Source: Neisseriaceae bacterium
GTDB lineage: Bacteria > Pseudomonadota > Gammaproteobacteria > Burkholderiales > UBA11063
Assembly: GCA_947441745.1 (NCBI GenBank)
Contig: CANEUJ010000058.1
Location: 1-9,663, forward strand
DNA length: 9,663 nt
Direction: 5' to 3'
Shown: positions 1 to 7,221 of the stretch, piece by piece
Position numbering within the stretch: position 1 is the stretch's first letter
How the letters are laid out: each line of letters starts with the position of its first letter
The notes under the pieces: generated by a model
Seen by the model: the letters and a program-made list of their open reading frames with translations, nothing else
Told to the model about the DNA's origin: nothing
Database searches by the model: none
Made by a program: the position numbers and the translations under genes

Positions 1-245
1 TACCTTATGCTTTAGTTGTTAATCATCTTCTAATAGGAGATTCACTGATTATAGCTGTTATAATTCTTGGGATTGTTCAATTATTAGTTCAATTAATATT
101 CTTCCTACATTTGAGTTCTCATCCATCGCAACGCTGGAATCTTATTACTTTTTCATTTACCGTATTAATAGTAGTGATTTTGGTTGTTGGTTCACTATGG
201 ATTATGTATAATATGAACTATAATATGATGGAAAACGCTAATTAA
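1..245 (+). CDS. cyoD: Cytochrome bo3 quinol oxidase subunit IV (CyoD), 5'-truncated by the window edge
   Basis: Only the last 80 codons are present, read from position 3 to the TAA at 243-245; roughly the first 30 residues of a normal ~110-residue CyoD lie before the window. What is visible is a small hydrophobic protein with two clear transmembrane stretches separated by HLSSHPSQRWN. It ends with a second helix running into GSLWIMYNMNYNMM, which is the hallmark C-terminus of CyoD. Subunit IV is a small accessory subunit of the cytochrome bo3 ubiquinol oxidase in the inner membrane. It is not catalytic and is thought to assist assembly of the CuB centre in subunit I. The following gene, cyoE, is the usual last gene of the cyoABCDE operon, which supports the call. 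Family identification is confident from the C-terminal signature and context. Confidence 0.93.
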   Translation, partial: PYALVVNHLLIGDSLIIAVIILGIVQLLVQLIFFLHLSSHPSQRWNLITFSFTVLIVVILVVGSLWIMYNMNYNMMENAN

Positions 246-1110
246 AAAGTTTTTCTCACTAACGAAGCCTGGGATAATCTTTGGTAATCTGGTAACAGTT
301 GCTGGAGGGTTTTTTCTAGGCTCTCGTGGTAATATAAATTATCCCTTATTAATAGCTACATTTATTGGTATCTCACTAATAATTGCTTGTGGTTGTGTTT
401 TAAATAATATCATTGATCAAGACATTGATAAGCTAATGGAACGCACCAAAAACAGGGTATTAGTCAAAGGTCTTGTATCATCTAAAGTAGCTTTTTTCTA
501 TGGTATTATGCTTGGTTTTATTGGTGCGGGTATTTTATATTTCAAAACTAATCACCTTACATTTATTATTGGGCTAATTGGTTTATTTGTTTATGTGATT
601 GTTTATAGCTTATGGATGAAGAGGTGTTCTGTATATGGTACTTTAATTGGTAGTATATCTGGCTCAGTTCCGCCTGTTGTTGGTTATTGTGCGGCTACAA
701 ATAACTTTGATATTGGGGCTATATTATTATTTTTGATTTTAACTTTGTGGCAAATGCCTCATTCTTATGCTATTGCAATCTATCGTTTGGAAGATTATAA
801 AAAAGCAGGAATCCCAGTATTACCTCTAAAAAATGGTATACTTAATGCTAAAATTCATATGTTAGTTTATATAGTATTTTTTGTATTTGCAACACTTATG
901 TTGACTTTTATGAGCTATACTGGGGTTGTTTATTTTGCTGTAGTATTTGTTCTAGGGTTACGTTGGTTATGGATAAGCATTAAAGGATTTAAAACCCTTG
1001 ATAATAGACTGTGGGCAAGGCAAATGTTTCTCTTCTCTATAATTATTATTACTGCTTTGTCCTTTATGATGGCAGTAGACTTTATACCTTTCACTGGTAA
1101 TATGGTATAA
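241..1110 (+). CDS. cyoE: Protoheme IX farnesyltransferase (heme O synthase), with a likely ATT start
   Basis: Transfers a farnesyl group to heme B to make heme O for the bo3 oxidase; a polytopic UbiA-family inner-membrane prenyltransferase. The reading frame gives 289 residues from 241, against 296 in E. coli. Family blocks in order are SLTKPGIIFGNL near the N-terminus, the prenyl-diphosphate-binding NNIIDQDIDKLMERTKNRV (Asp59, Asp63), YSLWMKRCSVYGTLIGS, LWQMPHSYAIAIYR, then DYKKAGIPVLPL. Several long hydrophobic helices follow. The frame is open back to the TGA at 226, but the first ATG is Met66 at 436, inside the active-site motif. The conserved N-terminal block lies upstream of it, so translation must begin earlier. 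The only plausible codon is ATT at 241, overlapping the cyoD stop (ATTAA) with a GGA eight bases before it. Coupled re-initiation at ATT is inferred. A lost ATG or a sequence error is the alternative. Function confidence is high; start confidence is moderate. Confidence 0.9.
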   Translation: MKKFFSLTKPGIIFGNLVTVAGGFFLGSRGNINYPLLIATFIGISLIIACGCVLNNIIDQDIDKLMERTKNRVLVKGLVSSKVAFFYGIMLGFIGAGILYFKTNHLTFIIGLIGLFVYVIVYSLWMKRCSVYGTLIGSISGSVPPVVGYCAATNNFDIGAILLFLILTLWQMPHSYAIAIYRLEDYKKAGIPVLPLKNGILNAKIHMLVYIVFFVFATLMLTFMSYTGVVYFAVVFVLGLRWLWISIKGFKTLDNRLWARQMFLFSIIIITALSFMMAVDFIPFTGNMV

Positions 1111-1111
1111 T
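1103..1111 (+). promoter_or_regulatory. Possible extended -10 promoter for recG
   Basis: TGG followed by a perfect TATAAT straddles the cyoE stop codon, giving an extended -10 element. I see no good -35 hexamer. Initiation about seven bases downstream would leave a leader of roughly 68 nt before the recG ATG at 1186. In such AT-rich DNA a TATAAT alone is weak evidence, and recG could instead be read through from cyo. Confidence 0.33.
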
Positions 1112-1185
1112 ATTTTGAAGTATGTGTTATAAATACTAAAACCAATTCTAGACATGAGCATGAGAGCAAGGGCATAGGTTTCAGT

Positions 1186-3240
1186 ATGTGCAGTGGTGAC
1201 TTCGAGGATTGGAAATCTGGATTATTAGATAAAATCAAAAATATTACTCCAACACTTGCGACGAAATTATCCGCTATTGGAATTAATACCTACTGGGATT
1301 TATTGCTCCACATCCCAATTCGCTATGAAGATCTAACCAAAGTATATAATATAACTGATGTTAAAGTTGGAGCTGTTGCTCAAATAGAGGGGGAGATTGT
1401 ATGTGCAACTGTTGTTAATAAACGCACCAAACAGCTTCAAGTACAAATAACGGATGGTAATGAAATAATCACGTTAATATTTTTTCATTTTTATCCTAAT
1501 TATGTTTCACAATATCAAGTTGGGAAAAAAATCCGTGCTTTTGGTGAAGTAAAAGCAGGTTTTGGGACTAGTAAAAGTATTATCCACCCTAAAGTACAAA
1601 GTGTTAATTATACTCCCAACTTATCTAATACTTTTAGTTCTATATATGGCACAACTAATGGATTAAAACAAAATCAAATAGTTAAGATAATAGAAGAAGC
1701 ACTCCTATTATTAGATCAAATTGATATTTTACCCAATAATCTAATAGCTAATTTACCCAAAATGTCTACTGCACTGCTTACGCTGCATAAATTAACTCCA
1801 AAGCAATTTAATACTGAAGCTCACAATGAAGCTCTTACACGTCTTAAAATGGATGAACTTATAGCTCAGCAATTAATATTATATAAAGCATATGAATTAA
1901 AGCATAACAATGAATCAACAGTCCTAAAACCAAGAGCAACATATACTAGAATGTTATTAGATAGCCTACCTTATAAACTAACACATGAACAAACAAAGGT
2001 GCTTGGTGAAATATACGCCGATATAGCAAAACCGACTCAGATGAATCGCCTGCTTCAAGGTGATGTGGGAAGCGGTAAGACAATAGTTGCAACCATGGCG
2101 ATGCTTGTTGCTGTTGAAAATGGTTATCAAGCAGCTATTATGGCACCAACTGAAATATTAGCCCAGCAACATTATATAAAGACCAAACAATTACTACATA
2201 AAATAGATATCGAAGTGGTTTGGTTATCAGGTAGCTTAACTTCTAAGCAGAAAAAGACAGTATATAATGATATTAAGACTGGAGTTGCTAAGATAATCAT
2301 AGGCACTCATGCAATCTTTCAAAAAGATGTTGAATTTAATAATCTAGCTTTAATAACCGTAGACGAACAGCATCGTTTTGGAGTAGAGCAACGATTAGCA
2401 TTACAAGCCAAAGGTATGAATCCGCATCAACTAATGATGTCAGCAACCCCAATCCCGCGTACCTTAGCTATGAGCTATTATGCGGATCTTGATATTTCGA
2501 CAATTGATAAATTACCACCAGGTAGAACTCCAATTAAAACCATCCTTATTAATAGTGGACGGCGTTTTGAAGTAATTAAATTTGTTGCTGAAATGTGTAG
2601 TAAGAATTCACAGGTCTACTGGGTATGCCCACTTATTGAGGAATCAGAAAATCTAGATTTACAAAATGCAATAAATACATTTAATGAACTGCAAGATAGT
2701 TTGAATGGGTTTAGGGTAGGGCTTGTTCATGGTAAACTAAAACCAACAGAAAAAGCTAGTGTAATGAAAGAGTTTAGCGAAGGTAAAATTCAGGTATTAG
2801 TTGCAACTACAGTAATTGAGGTTGGCGTTGATGTACCAAATGCTAGTATTATGGTAATTGAACATAGCGAAAGAATGGGGTTATCACAATTACATCAACT
2901 TCGTGGTCGAGTAGGGCGTGGTAGTGTTGATAGCCAGTGTATATTACTATATCAAGCACCACTTGGAGAAATAGCTAAACGCCGTCTAAAAGTAATTTAT
3001 GAGAATAACGATGGTTTTATAATAGCCAATGAGGATTTAGCTATTAGAGGCCCTGGAGAATTACTAGGGCAAAAACAAAGTGGATTACCAGCTCTTAGGT
3101 TTGCTAATCTTGACACTGATCTAGCACTACTAAAAGAAGCAAAAGAACTCGCTAAAAAAATCTCTATAAAATATCCAGATATAGCTACAAAATTTATCAG
3201 CTTATGGTTTAATAGTAGTGAACATTTTCTGAAGGTATAA
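1186..3240 (+). CDS. recG: ATP-dependent DNA helicase RecG
   Basis: A superfamily 2 double-stranded DNA translocase that remodels stalled replication forks and branch-migrates Holliday junctions. The 684 residues compare with 693 in E. coli. The N-terminal wedge/OB-fold region (about 60-150) begins after LLHIPIRYEDLT. The helicase core shows Walker A GDVGSGKT (292-299), Walker B-type DEQH (393-396), SATPIPRT (419-426), IEVGVDVPNA, and motif VI QLRGRVGRG (571-579). The C-terminal NDGFIIANEDLAIRGPGELLG is the TRG-type translocation region. The ATG at 1186 has a weak AGG eight bases upstream. The frame stays open further upstream but offers no ATG, and the first conserved block begins about 15 residues in, so this start is reasonable. 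It follows cyoE by 75 nt and may have its own promoter or be read through. No signs of damage or transfer. Confidence 0.97.
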   Translation: MCSGDFEDWKSGLLDKIKNITPTLATKLSAIGINTYWDLLLHIPIRYEDLTKVYNITDVKVGAVAQIEGEIVCATVVNKRTKQLQVQITDGNEIITLIFFHFYPNYVSQYQVGKKIRAFGEVKAGFGTSKSIIHPKVQSVNYTPNLSNTFSSIYGTTNGLKQNQIVKIIEEALLLLDQIDILPNNLIANLPKMSTALLTLHKLTPKQFNTEAHNEALTRLKMDELIAQQLILYKAYELKHNNESTVLKPRATYTRMLLDSLPYKLTHEQTKVLGEIYADIAKPTQMNRLLQGDVGSGKTIVATMAMLVAVENGYQAAIMAPTEILAQQHYIKTKQLLHKIDIEVVWLSGSLTSKQKKTVYNDIKTGVAKIIIGTHAIFQKDVEFNNLALITVDEQHRFGVEQRLALQAKGMNPHQLMMSATPIPRTLAMSYYADLDISTIDKLPPGRTPIKTILINSGRRFEVIKFVAEMCSKNSQVYWVCPLIEESENLDLQNAINTFNELQDSLNGFRVGLVHGKLKPTEKASVMKEFSEGKIQVLVATTVIEVGVDVPNASIMVIEHSERMGLSQLHQLRGRVGRGSVDSQCILLYQAPLGEIAKRRLKVIYENNDGFIIANEDLAIRGPGELLGQKQSGLPALRFANLDTDLALLKEAKELAKKISIKYPDIATKFISLWFNSSEHFLKV

Positions 3241-3292
3241 AATTGCGGTTGCATTTCATGCCTGCATCTACATAGAAAACATTAAAGTTAGG

Positions 3293-3321
3293 TTGTTTAT
3301 ATTTATCTAAAGTGGTAGAAT
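3293..3321 (+). promoter_or_regulatory. sodB promoter (-35 TTGTTT, 17-bp spacer, -10 TAGAAT)
   Basis: TTGTTT at 3293-3298 and TAGAAT at 3316-3321 are separated by exactly 17 bp, and the -10 is preceded by TGG, an extended -10. Transcription would start near 3328 and give a leader of about 30 nt containing the GGAGA ribosome-binding site at 3345-3349, nine bases before the ATG. No clear Fur-box palindrome is visible here. Confidence 0.65.
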
Positions 3322-3358
3322 ATATTCCTTATTAAAAATTTTCTGGAGAACCATAGTT

Positions 3359-3937
3359 ATGGAACATACATTACCTCAATTACCTTATAGTCTTGACGCT
3401 CTTAGTCCACATATTTCTAAAGAAACTCTTGAGTACCATTATGGTAAACATCATCAAACATATGTTACTAACCTAAATAATCTAATTAAAGGAACTGAAT
3501 TTGCTGATTCTTCTTTAGAGGAAATAATCAAAAAATCTAGTGGTGGCATATTTAATAATGCGGCTCAAATATGGAATCATACTTTTTATTGGCATAGCTT
3601 ATCACCGCAGGGTGGGGGAGAGCCAACAGGTGCATTAAAAGATGCAATCAATAAAAAATGGGGCTCTTTTGACGAGTTCAAAAAAGCTTTCTCTCAAACT
3701 TGTGTTGGGACTTTTGGGTCGGGATGGGGCTGGTTAGTAAAAACTCCAGCTGGTGAGTTAGAGCTTGTGTCAACTAGTAATGCAGCAACTCCCTTAACTA
3801 CGGCAAATAAACCGCTAATTACATGTGACGTTTGGGAGCATGCTTACTATATTGATTATCGCAACAGTCGTCCTAACTATATGGATGCTTTTTGGAAGCT
3901 AGTGAACTGGGAATTTGCTTCTAAAAACTTCGCATAA
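3359..3937 (+). CDS. sodB: Iron superoxide dismutase
   Basis: Converts superoxide to oxygen and hydrogen peroxide in the cytoplasm. The 192 residues match the bacterial FeSOD length. Metal ligands fall at the E. coli positions: His27 (in HYGKHHQTYV), His74 (in WNHTFYW), Asp157 and His161 (in DVWEHAYYIDYR). Gln70 in NNAAQIWNH, and Ala rather than Gln in the STSNAATPL stretch, are marks of the iron form over the manganese form. The start is well set by GGAGA with a nine-base spacer and by the conserved LPQLPY beginning at residue 5. There is no signal peptide. A good promoter sits just upstream, so it is probably monocistronic. It is followed by the palindromic element at 3941 and faces the convergent lpxO-like gene. 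Confidence 0.98.
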   Translation: MEHTLPQLPYSLDALSPHISKETLEYHYGKHHQTYVTNLNNLIKGTEFADSSLEEIIKKSSGGIFNNAAQIWNHTFYWHSLSPQGGGEPTGALKDAINKKWGSFDEFKKAFSQTCVGTFGSGWGWLVKTPAGELELVSTSNAATPLTTANKPLITCDVWEHAYYIDYRNSRPNYMDAFWKLVNWEFASKNFA

Positions 3938-3940
3938 TTC

Positions 3941-4076
3941 ATTGGGGCATGGATCCTCAATTCACACTCAAACAGCAGAACTCATAAGTCGAGGATGATA
4001 GCAGAAAAACTTCTAACGTCATTCCAAACACAAATAAGATGCTGTTTCGATAAGAGTTTGGGATCCATGCCCTAAT
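3941..4076. repeat. 136-bp palindromic intergenic element with 16-bp terminal inverted repeats (MITE/REP-like)
   Basis: The ends 3941-3956 and 4061-4076 are inverted copies matching at 15 of 16 positions, including a perfect 12-bp core GGGCATGGATCC. The symmetry resumes inward with a 7-bp match, AAACAGC (3970-3976) against GCTGTTT (4041-4047), exactly on the same axis. Two alternative internal hairpins are possible: ATCCTC (3953-3958) with GAGGAT (3991-3996), and CCAAAC (4024-4029) with GTTTGG (4056-4061). There is no open reading frame. It lies three bases after the sodB stop and between convergent genes, where it could act as a bidirectional transcription stop, though there is no classic U-tract. 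Its form suggests a dispersed non-autonomous repeat; copy number cannot be seen here. I see nothing else recognisable in 4077-4151. Confidence 0.7.
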
Positions 4077-4151
4077 AGTTCTAGATTAAGGGAATTGATC
4101 CAATTATTCTGCTTTGCTGACATAAAAGTACGGGGGTAACGAGCATAAAAA

Positions 4152-4937
4152 TTACTTAAGCATATCCCAGTTTTTGTAAAATACTCGGTTATACGATATC
4201 ATTACAAATCTAACCCCATTTACTAGGTGTTTTAGTAGTCCTAGATGATTACTGGGGCGCAGGATATCTACAAACATTACATAACGTAGATTATCAGAGC
4301 GATTCACTGATTGATGAACTAAAGTATCATCAAAGATAAATAGTGGATTATCATGCCATAAATGAGTTTTATCAGCTGCTTTTATATAAATTTCATCATT
4401 TTTAGTTGGTACTAGATTGTATAATACCCGTAATGTAATTCTAAGTGGTCCATAATGAATTGATGTTTCTTGCTGTTTATTAAATACTGATACTCCAATA
4501 GTATTAATGTATTTAAACTCTTGATGAAATTCAGGTATCGATAATGAAGCATCAATATTCTTACCGTACCATTTAAAAAATAACATCCCCCGACGTTTTT
4601 GCTCCATCATATTAGCTAATTCAGTAATAATTTCAGGTTTATTATCAGCTAATACCATTAGTTGTTTGATTTCACTTTGGCATTCATATGGTAAATCTTC
4701 TAAGGTATAAACTCCAGGGTTTTTATCACATAATAAATCCATAAGTAAATTAAATGGCGATAATATCCAAGTTAGTAAACCATTACCCAAAAAATAACGC
4801 CTCCAATTGCTAATGTCGAAGGTTTTACTTCTATGAAAATCAATAATTCCGCAAACTACATAAAATAACATAACTCGTGGAATAAGTATAGCAATAATAG
4901 CTAGTACTAAAATATATAAATAATCTTTACTTCTCAT
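4152..4937 (-). CDS. Aspartyl/asparaginyl beta-hydroxylase family dioxygenase, LpxO-like lipid A 2-hydroxylase
   Basis: A 261-residue Fe(II)/2-oxoglutarate dioxygenase. LpxO members hydroxylate the 2-position of a secondary acyl chain on lipid A at the inner membrane. Residues 5-32 form one or two hydrophobic membrane segments, and a further amphipathic stretch lies at the C-terminus, as in LpxO. The catalytic double-stranded beta-helix carries His161 (in SIHYGPLRITLRV) and His208 (in FDDTLVHQSVN) as the two iron ligands. Arg218 (in RYVMFVDILRP) is the likely 2-oxoglutarate anchor. The more usual HRDP and RYHLGL blocks of LpxO are changed to HYGP and RVLYNL, so the substrate could differ. The start has a good AAAGGA six bases upstream. 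It lies 16 nt after prlC and is the last gene of the rubredoxin-prlC operon. The family is secure; the lipid A substrate is inferred. Confidence 0.8.
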   Translation of the reverse strand: MRSKDYLYILVLAIIAILIPRVMLFYVVCGIIDFHRSKTFDISNWRRYFLGNGLLTWILSPFNLLMDLLCDKNPGVYTLEDLPYECQSEIKQLMVLADNKPEIITELANMMEQKRRGMLFFKWYGKNIDASLSIPEFHQEFKYINTIGVSVFNKQQETSIHYGPLRITLRVLYNLVPTKNDEIYIKAADKTHLWHDNPLFIFDDTLVHQSVNRSDNLRYVMFVDILRPSNHLGLLKHLVNGVRFVMISYNRVFYKNWDMLK

Positions 4938-4953
4938 GACTAATCCTTTAAAG

Positions 4954-6942
4954 TTAATGAATTCCTGAATTTTTTAATAACGCATCAATTTCAGGTTCAC
5001 GACCCATAAATGCGATAAAATTATCTAGCATTGGGTTTAAGCCACCTTGGGATAAAATAGTATTATAAAATTTATTACCAAGTATGGAATAAGATGCTTT
5101 ATTTTCAAACACACTAAAAATATCAGTAGCTAATAATTCTGCCCACTTATAACTATAGTAACCTGAAGCATAACCACCTGCAAAAATATGCCCAAAACTA
5201 TTTAGAAATCTATTATAACCTACTTGTGGTATAACTGCTATTTGACTTCTAATCTTATTTGTAAGCTCTAAATAATCTTGACTAGATGAAATATTGGCTT
5301 GATGAAGCTTGATATCTAATACTGCAAACTCAATTTGGCGTAACATCGCTAAACCTGACTGATAGTATCTTGCATTAATTAGCTTTTGATATAGCTCATC
5401 AGGTATAGAAAGCCCCGTTTTGGTATGGGAGCTAATATTATTTAGAATCTTTCTATCCCAAGCAAAATACTCCATAAATTGTGATGGTAGTTCAACAGCA
5501 TCCCACTCAACCCCATTGATACCTGAAATATTAAAATGGTTTATGGTAGTTAATAAATGATGTAAACTATGACCCATCTCATGAAATAAGGTTTGTACTT
5601 CATCAAAAGTAAGCAGAGCTATACCATCTGAAGTTGGTGGGGCAAAGTTACAAATTATAGTTGCCTGTGGAGCTTTAGTAATGCTAGTGGATACAAACCT
5701 ATCTTGCATTGAATTCATCCAAGCCCCAGATTGTTTACCATTTCTAGCAAATAAGTCTAGATATATTAGACCAATGCTTTTATTATCTTTACTTAATTCA
5801 TAAACTTTTGTATCTGGGTGCCAAGATGGAATGTCAGATCTGATTTTAAACTCTACTTGATATAGCTCATAAATCAGCTTAAATAATCCATCCAAAATCT
5901 TATCTAGCTGAAAATACTGCTTTAGTTCCCAGTTTGAATAGCTATATTTATATTGCTGGAGTTTTTCACTTATAAATGGTATATCCCATGGTTCTAGAGA
6001 ATCAATCCCATAGTTGATTTTTGCAAAATCTTTTAATTCTTCAAATTCTTTTATAGCTTGTTCTTTTGATTTTTCCGAGAGATTATATAGAAAGTCTAAT
6101 ACTTCACTAGCATCTTTCGCCATTTTGGTAAACAAAGATAACTCAGTATAGTCATTAAATCCAAGTAGTTGAGCTTTTTGATGCCTTAAATTTAATATTT
6201 CGCAAATATTTTGACTATTATTAAAGTTGCCACCATTAAATTCACTAGCTCTGGTTACATACTGGTGATATAATTCTTCTCGAAGAACTCTATTTTCACA
6301 GTACTCCATAATTGGTAAATAGCTTGGAATGTGAAGAGTTATCTTATATTTATTATTATTTATTTTGTATTGAGCTAATAAATCCTCAGGTACGCCTTTT
6401 AAATATTCTAAATCAACTGTTTTTGAGTAGCTATCTGTTGCATCCATAACATTTTGTTCGAATTTGGTTATTAGATTCGTTAATTTATTTTGAATGTTTT
6501 TAAATTCAGTTTGCTTGTTTGCATCAAGTTCAATACCACTAAGTTTAAAATCACGAAACTCATTATTAATTATTCTAATGGCTTCTTGATCTAAATGTTC
6601 AGACTCATTAGCTTTAATGTATTTAAGAATGCTGTAGAGCTTTTTACTTTGACCTAAGCGTACATAAAATTCTGAGATTTTATTTTGGTATTTTTCTTTT
6701 AGTTTTCGAAGTTCGGGGCTATCATTCACTGATTGAAGGTGGTTTGTAATAACCCATATTTGACTAAGATTATACAGCTTTAAATATAATGAATCCTGAA
6801 GACTATTCCATGAAATTTGTATCTCAGATTCTACTTGATCAAGTGTATCAACTGCAACAGTCAAATTTGCTTCGAGAAGTTTATCGAGTTGAGAACTGCA
6901 TAGCTTGTCAAAGTGCAGGAATTGTCCATCAAAATTGGTCAT
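4954..6942 (-). CDS. prlC: Oligopeptidase A (M3 zinc metallopeptidase)
   Basis: A cytoplasmic zinc oligopeptidase that degrades short peptides, including cleaved signal peptides. The 662 residues compare with 680 in E. coli. The catalytic core shows HEMGH (His454, Glu455 as general base, His458) with the third zinc ligand Glu484 in VELPSQFMEYF. The glycine- and tyrosine-rich FAGGYASGYYSYKW near the C-terminus is the substrate-clamping loop of the M3 family. The protein ends with GREPEIDALLKNSGI, matching the family C-terminus, so it is intact. The helical N-terminal region keeps SPELR, FRDFKLSGI and IPSYLPIMEY blocks. The ATG lies 5 nt after the rubredoxin stop with only a weak GGTAGAG upstream, which suggests translational coupling. 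There is no signal peptide. The lpxO-like gene follows at 16 nt. Confidence 0.96.
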   Translation of the reverse strand: MTNFDGQFLHFDKLCSSQLDKLLEANLTVAVDTLDQVESEIQISWNSLQDSLYLKLYNLSQIWVITNHLQSVNDSPELRKLKEKYQNKISEFYVRLGQSKKLYSILKYIKANESEHLDQEAIRIINNEFRDFKLSGIELDANKQTEFKNIQNKLTNLITKFEQNVMDATDSYSKTVDLEYLKGVPEDLLAQYKINNNKYKITLHIPSYLPIMEYCENRVLREELYHQYVTRASEFNGGNFNNSQNICEILNLRHQKAQLLGFNDYTELSLFTKMAKDASEVLDFLYNLSEKSKEQAIKEFEELKDFAKINYGIDSLEPWDIPFISEKLQQYKYSYSNWELKQYFQLDKILDGLFKLIYELYQVEFKIRSDIPSWHPDTKVYELSKDNKSIGLIYLDLFARNGKQSGAWMNSMQDRFVSTSITKAPQATIICNFAPPTSDGIALLTFDEVQTLFHEMGHSLHHLLTTINHFNISGINGVEWDAVELPSQFMEYFAWDRKILNNISSHTKTGLSIPDELYQKLINARYYQSGLAMLRQIEFAVLDIKLHQANISSSQDYLELTNKIRSQIAVIPQVGYNRFLNSFGHIFAGGYASGYYSYKWAELLATDIFSVFENKASYSILGNKFYNTILSQGGLNPMLDNFIAFMGREPEIDALLKNSGIH

Positions 6943-6947
6943 TGCAA

Positions 6948-7112
6948 TTATATCTCTACCATTTCAAAATCAGATTTCATCGCTTGACAATCAGGGCAAT
7001 ACCAGTTTGGCGGTACATCTGCCCATTTGGTTTCTGGAGCTATACCTTCTTCAGGTAAGCCCTTAGCTTCATCATAAATAAATCCGCAAATAAGACACAT
7101 ATATTTTCTCAT
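6948..7112 (-). CDS. Rubredoxin (54 aa)
   Basis: A small cytoplasmic electron carrier with one iron held by four cysteines. The 54 residues contain CLICG (Cys6, Cys9) and CPDC (Cys39, Cys42), the standard two-knuckle spacing. YDEAKGLPEEGIAPETKW and the aromatic WYCPDC region are typical of the rubredoxin fold, and the length is the usual 50-55. The start is well supported by AAAGGA eight bases before the ATG, at 7121-7126. The gene is easily missed because of its size. It heads a minus-strand operon, ending 5 nt before prlC. Its redox partner (a rubredoxin reductase, alkane hydroxylase, rubrerythrin or similar) is not in the window, so its pathway is unknown. Identification of the family is very secure. 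Confidence 0.95.
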   Translation of the reverse strand: MRKYMCLICGFIYDEAKGLPEEGIAPETKWADVPPNWYCPDCQAMKSDFEMVEI

Positions 7113-7160
7113 GATTTTGATCCTTTGATTGTTTGGTAAATTATTTTATATAAGTCAAAT

Positions 7161-7169
7161 ATTATAACA
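7161..7169 (-). promoter_or_regulatory. Extended -10 promoter for the rubredoxin-prlC-lpxO operon
   Basis: On the minus strand TGT precedes a perfect TATAAT (the hexamer covers 7161-7166). No recognisable -35 lies 16-18 bp upstream, as is common for extended -10 promoters. A start near 7154 would give a leader of about 42 nt carrying the AAAGGA ribosome-binding site. The same TGTTATAAT string occurs in front of dsbB. Confidence 0.55.
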
Positions 7170-7181
7170 TATACTTGTAAT

Positions 7182-7206
7182 ATGAGATGATTTTGGTTAA
7201 TCTCAT
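7182..7206. repeat. 7-bp inverted repeat between dsbB and the rubredoxin promoter
   Basis: ATGAGAT (7182-7188) and ATCTCAT (7200-7206) are perfect inverted copies around an 11-base loop. It lies 16 bp past the dsbB stop and covers the position where the -35 of the rubredoxin promoter would be. It could be a weak dsbB terminator (no U-tract follows) or an operator. Chance is also possible in such AT-rich DNA. Confidence 0.35.
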
Positions 7207-7221
7207 TATCACTAAATGATA

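Noticed and set aside
930..1238. Minus-strand open frames of 102 and 64 codons across the cyoE end and recG start
   Set aside because: They lie antisense to cyoE and the recG start, show no domain-like pattern or ribosome-binding site, and reflect AT-rich composition.
2997..3254. Minus-strand open frame of 85 codons under the recG 3' end
   Set aside because: Antisense to the conserved RecG C-terminus, with no Shine-Dalgarno sequence or recognisable motif.
3241..3292. Possible recG terminator (GCAT-TTC-ATGC and TGCA repeats)
   Set aside because: The stem is only four base pairs with no following T-run, so it does not make a credible terminator.
3270..3325. Fur box in the sodB promoter
   Set aside because: sodB is often iron-regulated, but no GATAAT-type inverted repeat could be found here.
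4077..4151. Small palindrome AATTG-ATC-CAATT as an lpxO-like gene terminator
   Set aside because: Five weak A/T-rich pairs without a T-tract on the minus strand; the larger element at 3941-4076 is a better candidate.
6789..7058. Plus-strand open frame of 89 codons
   Set aside because: It is the antisense shadow of the prlC start and of the rubredoxin gene, both clearly coding on the minus strand.
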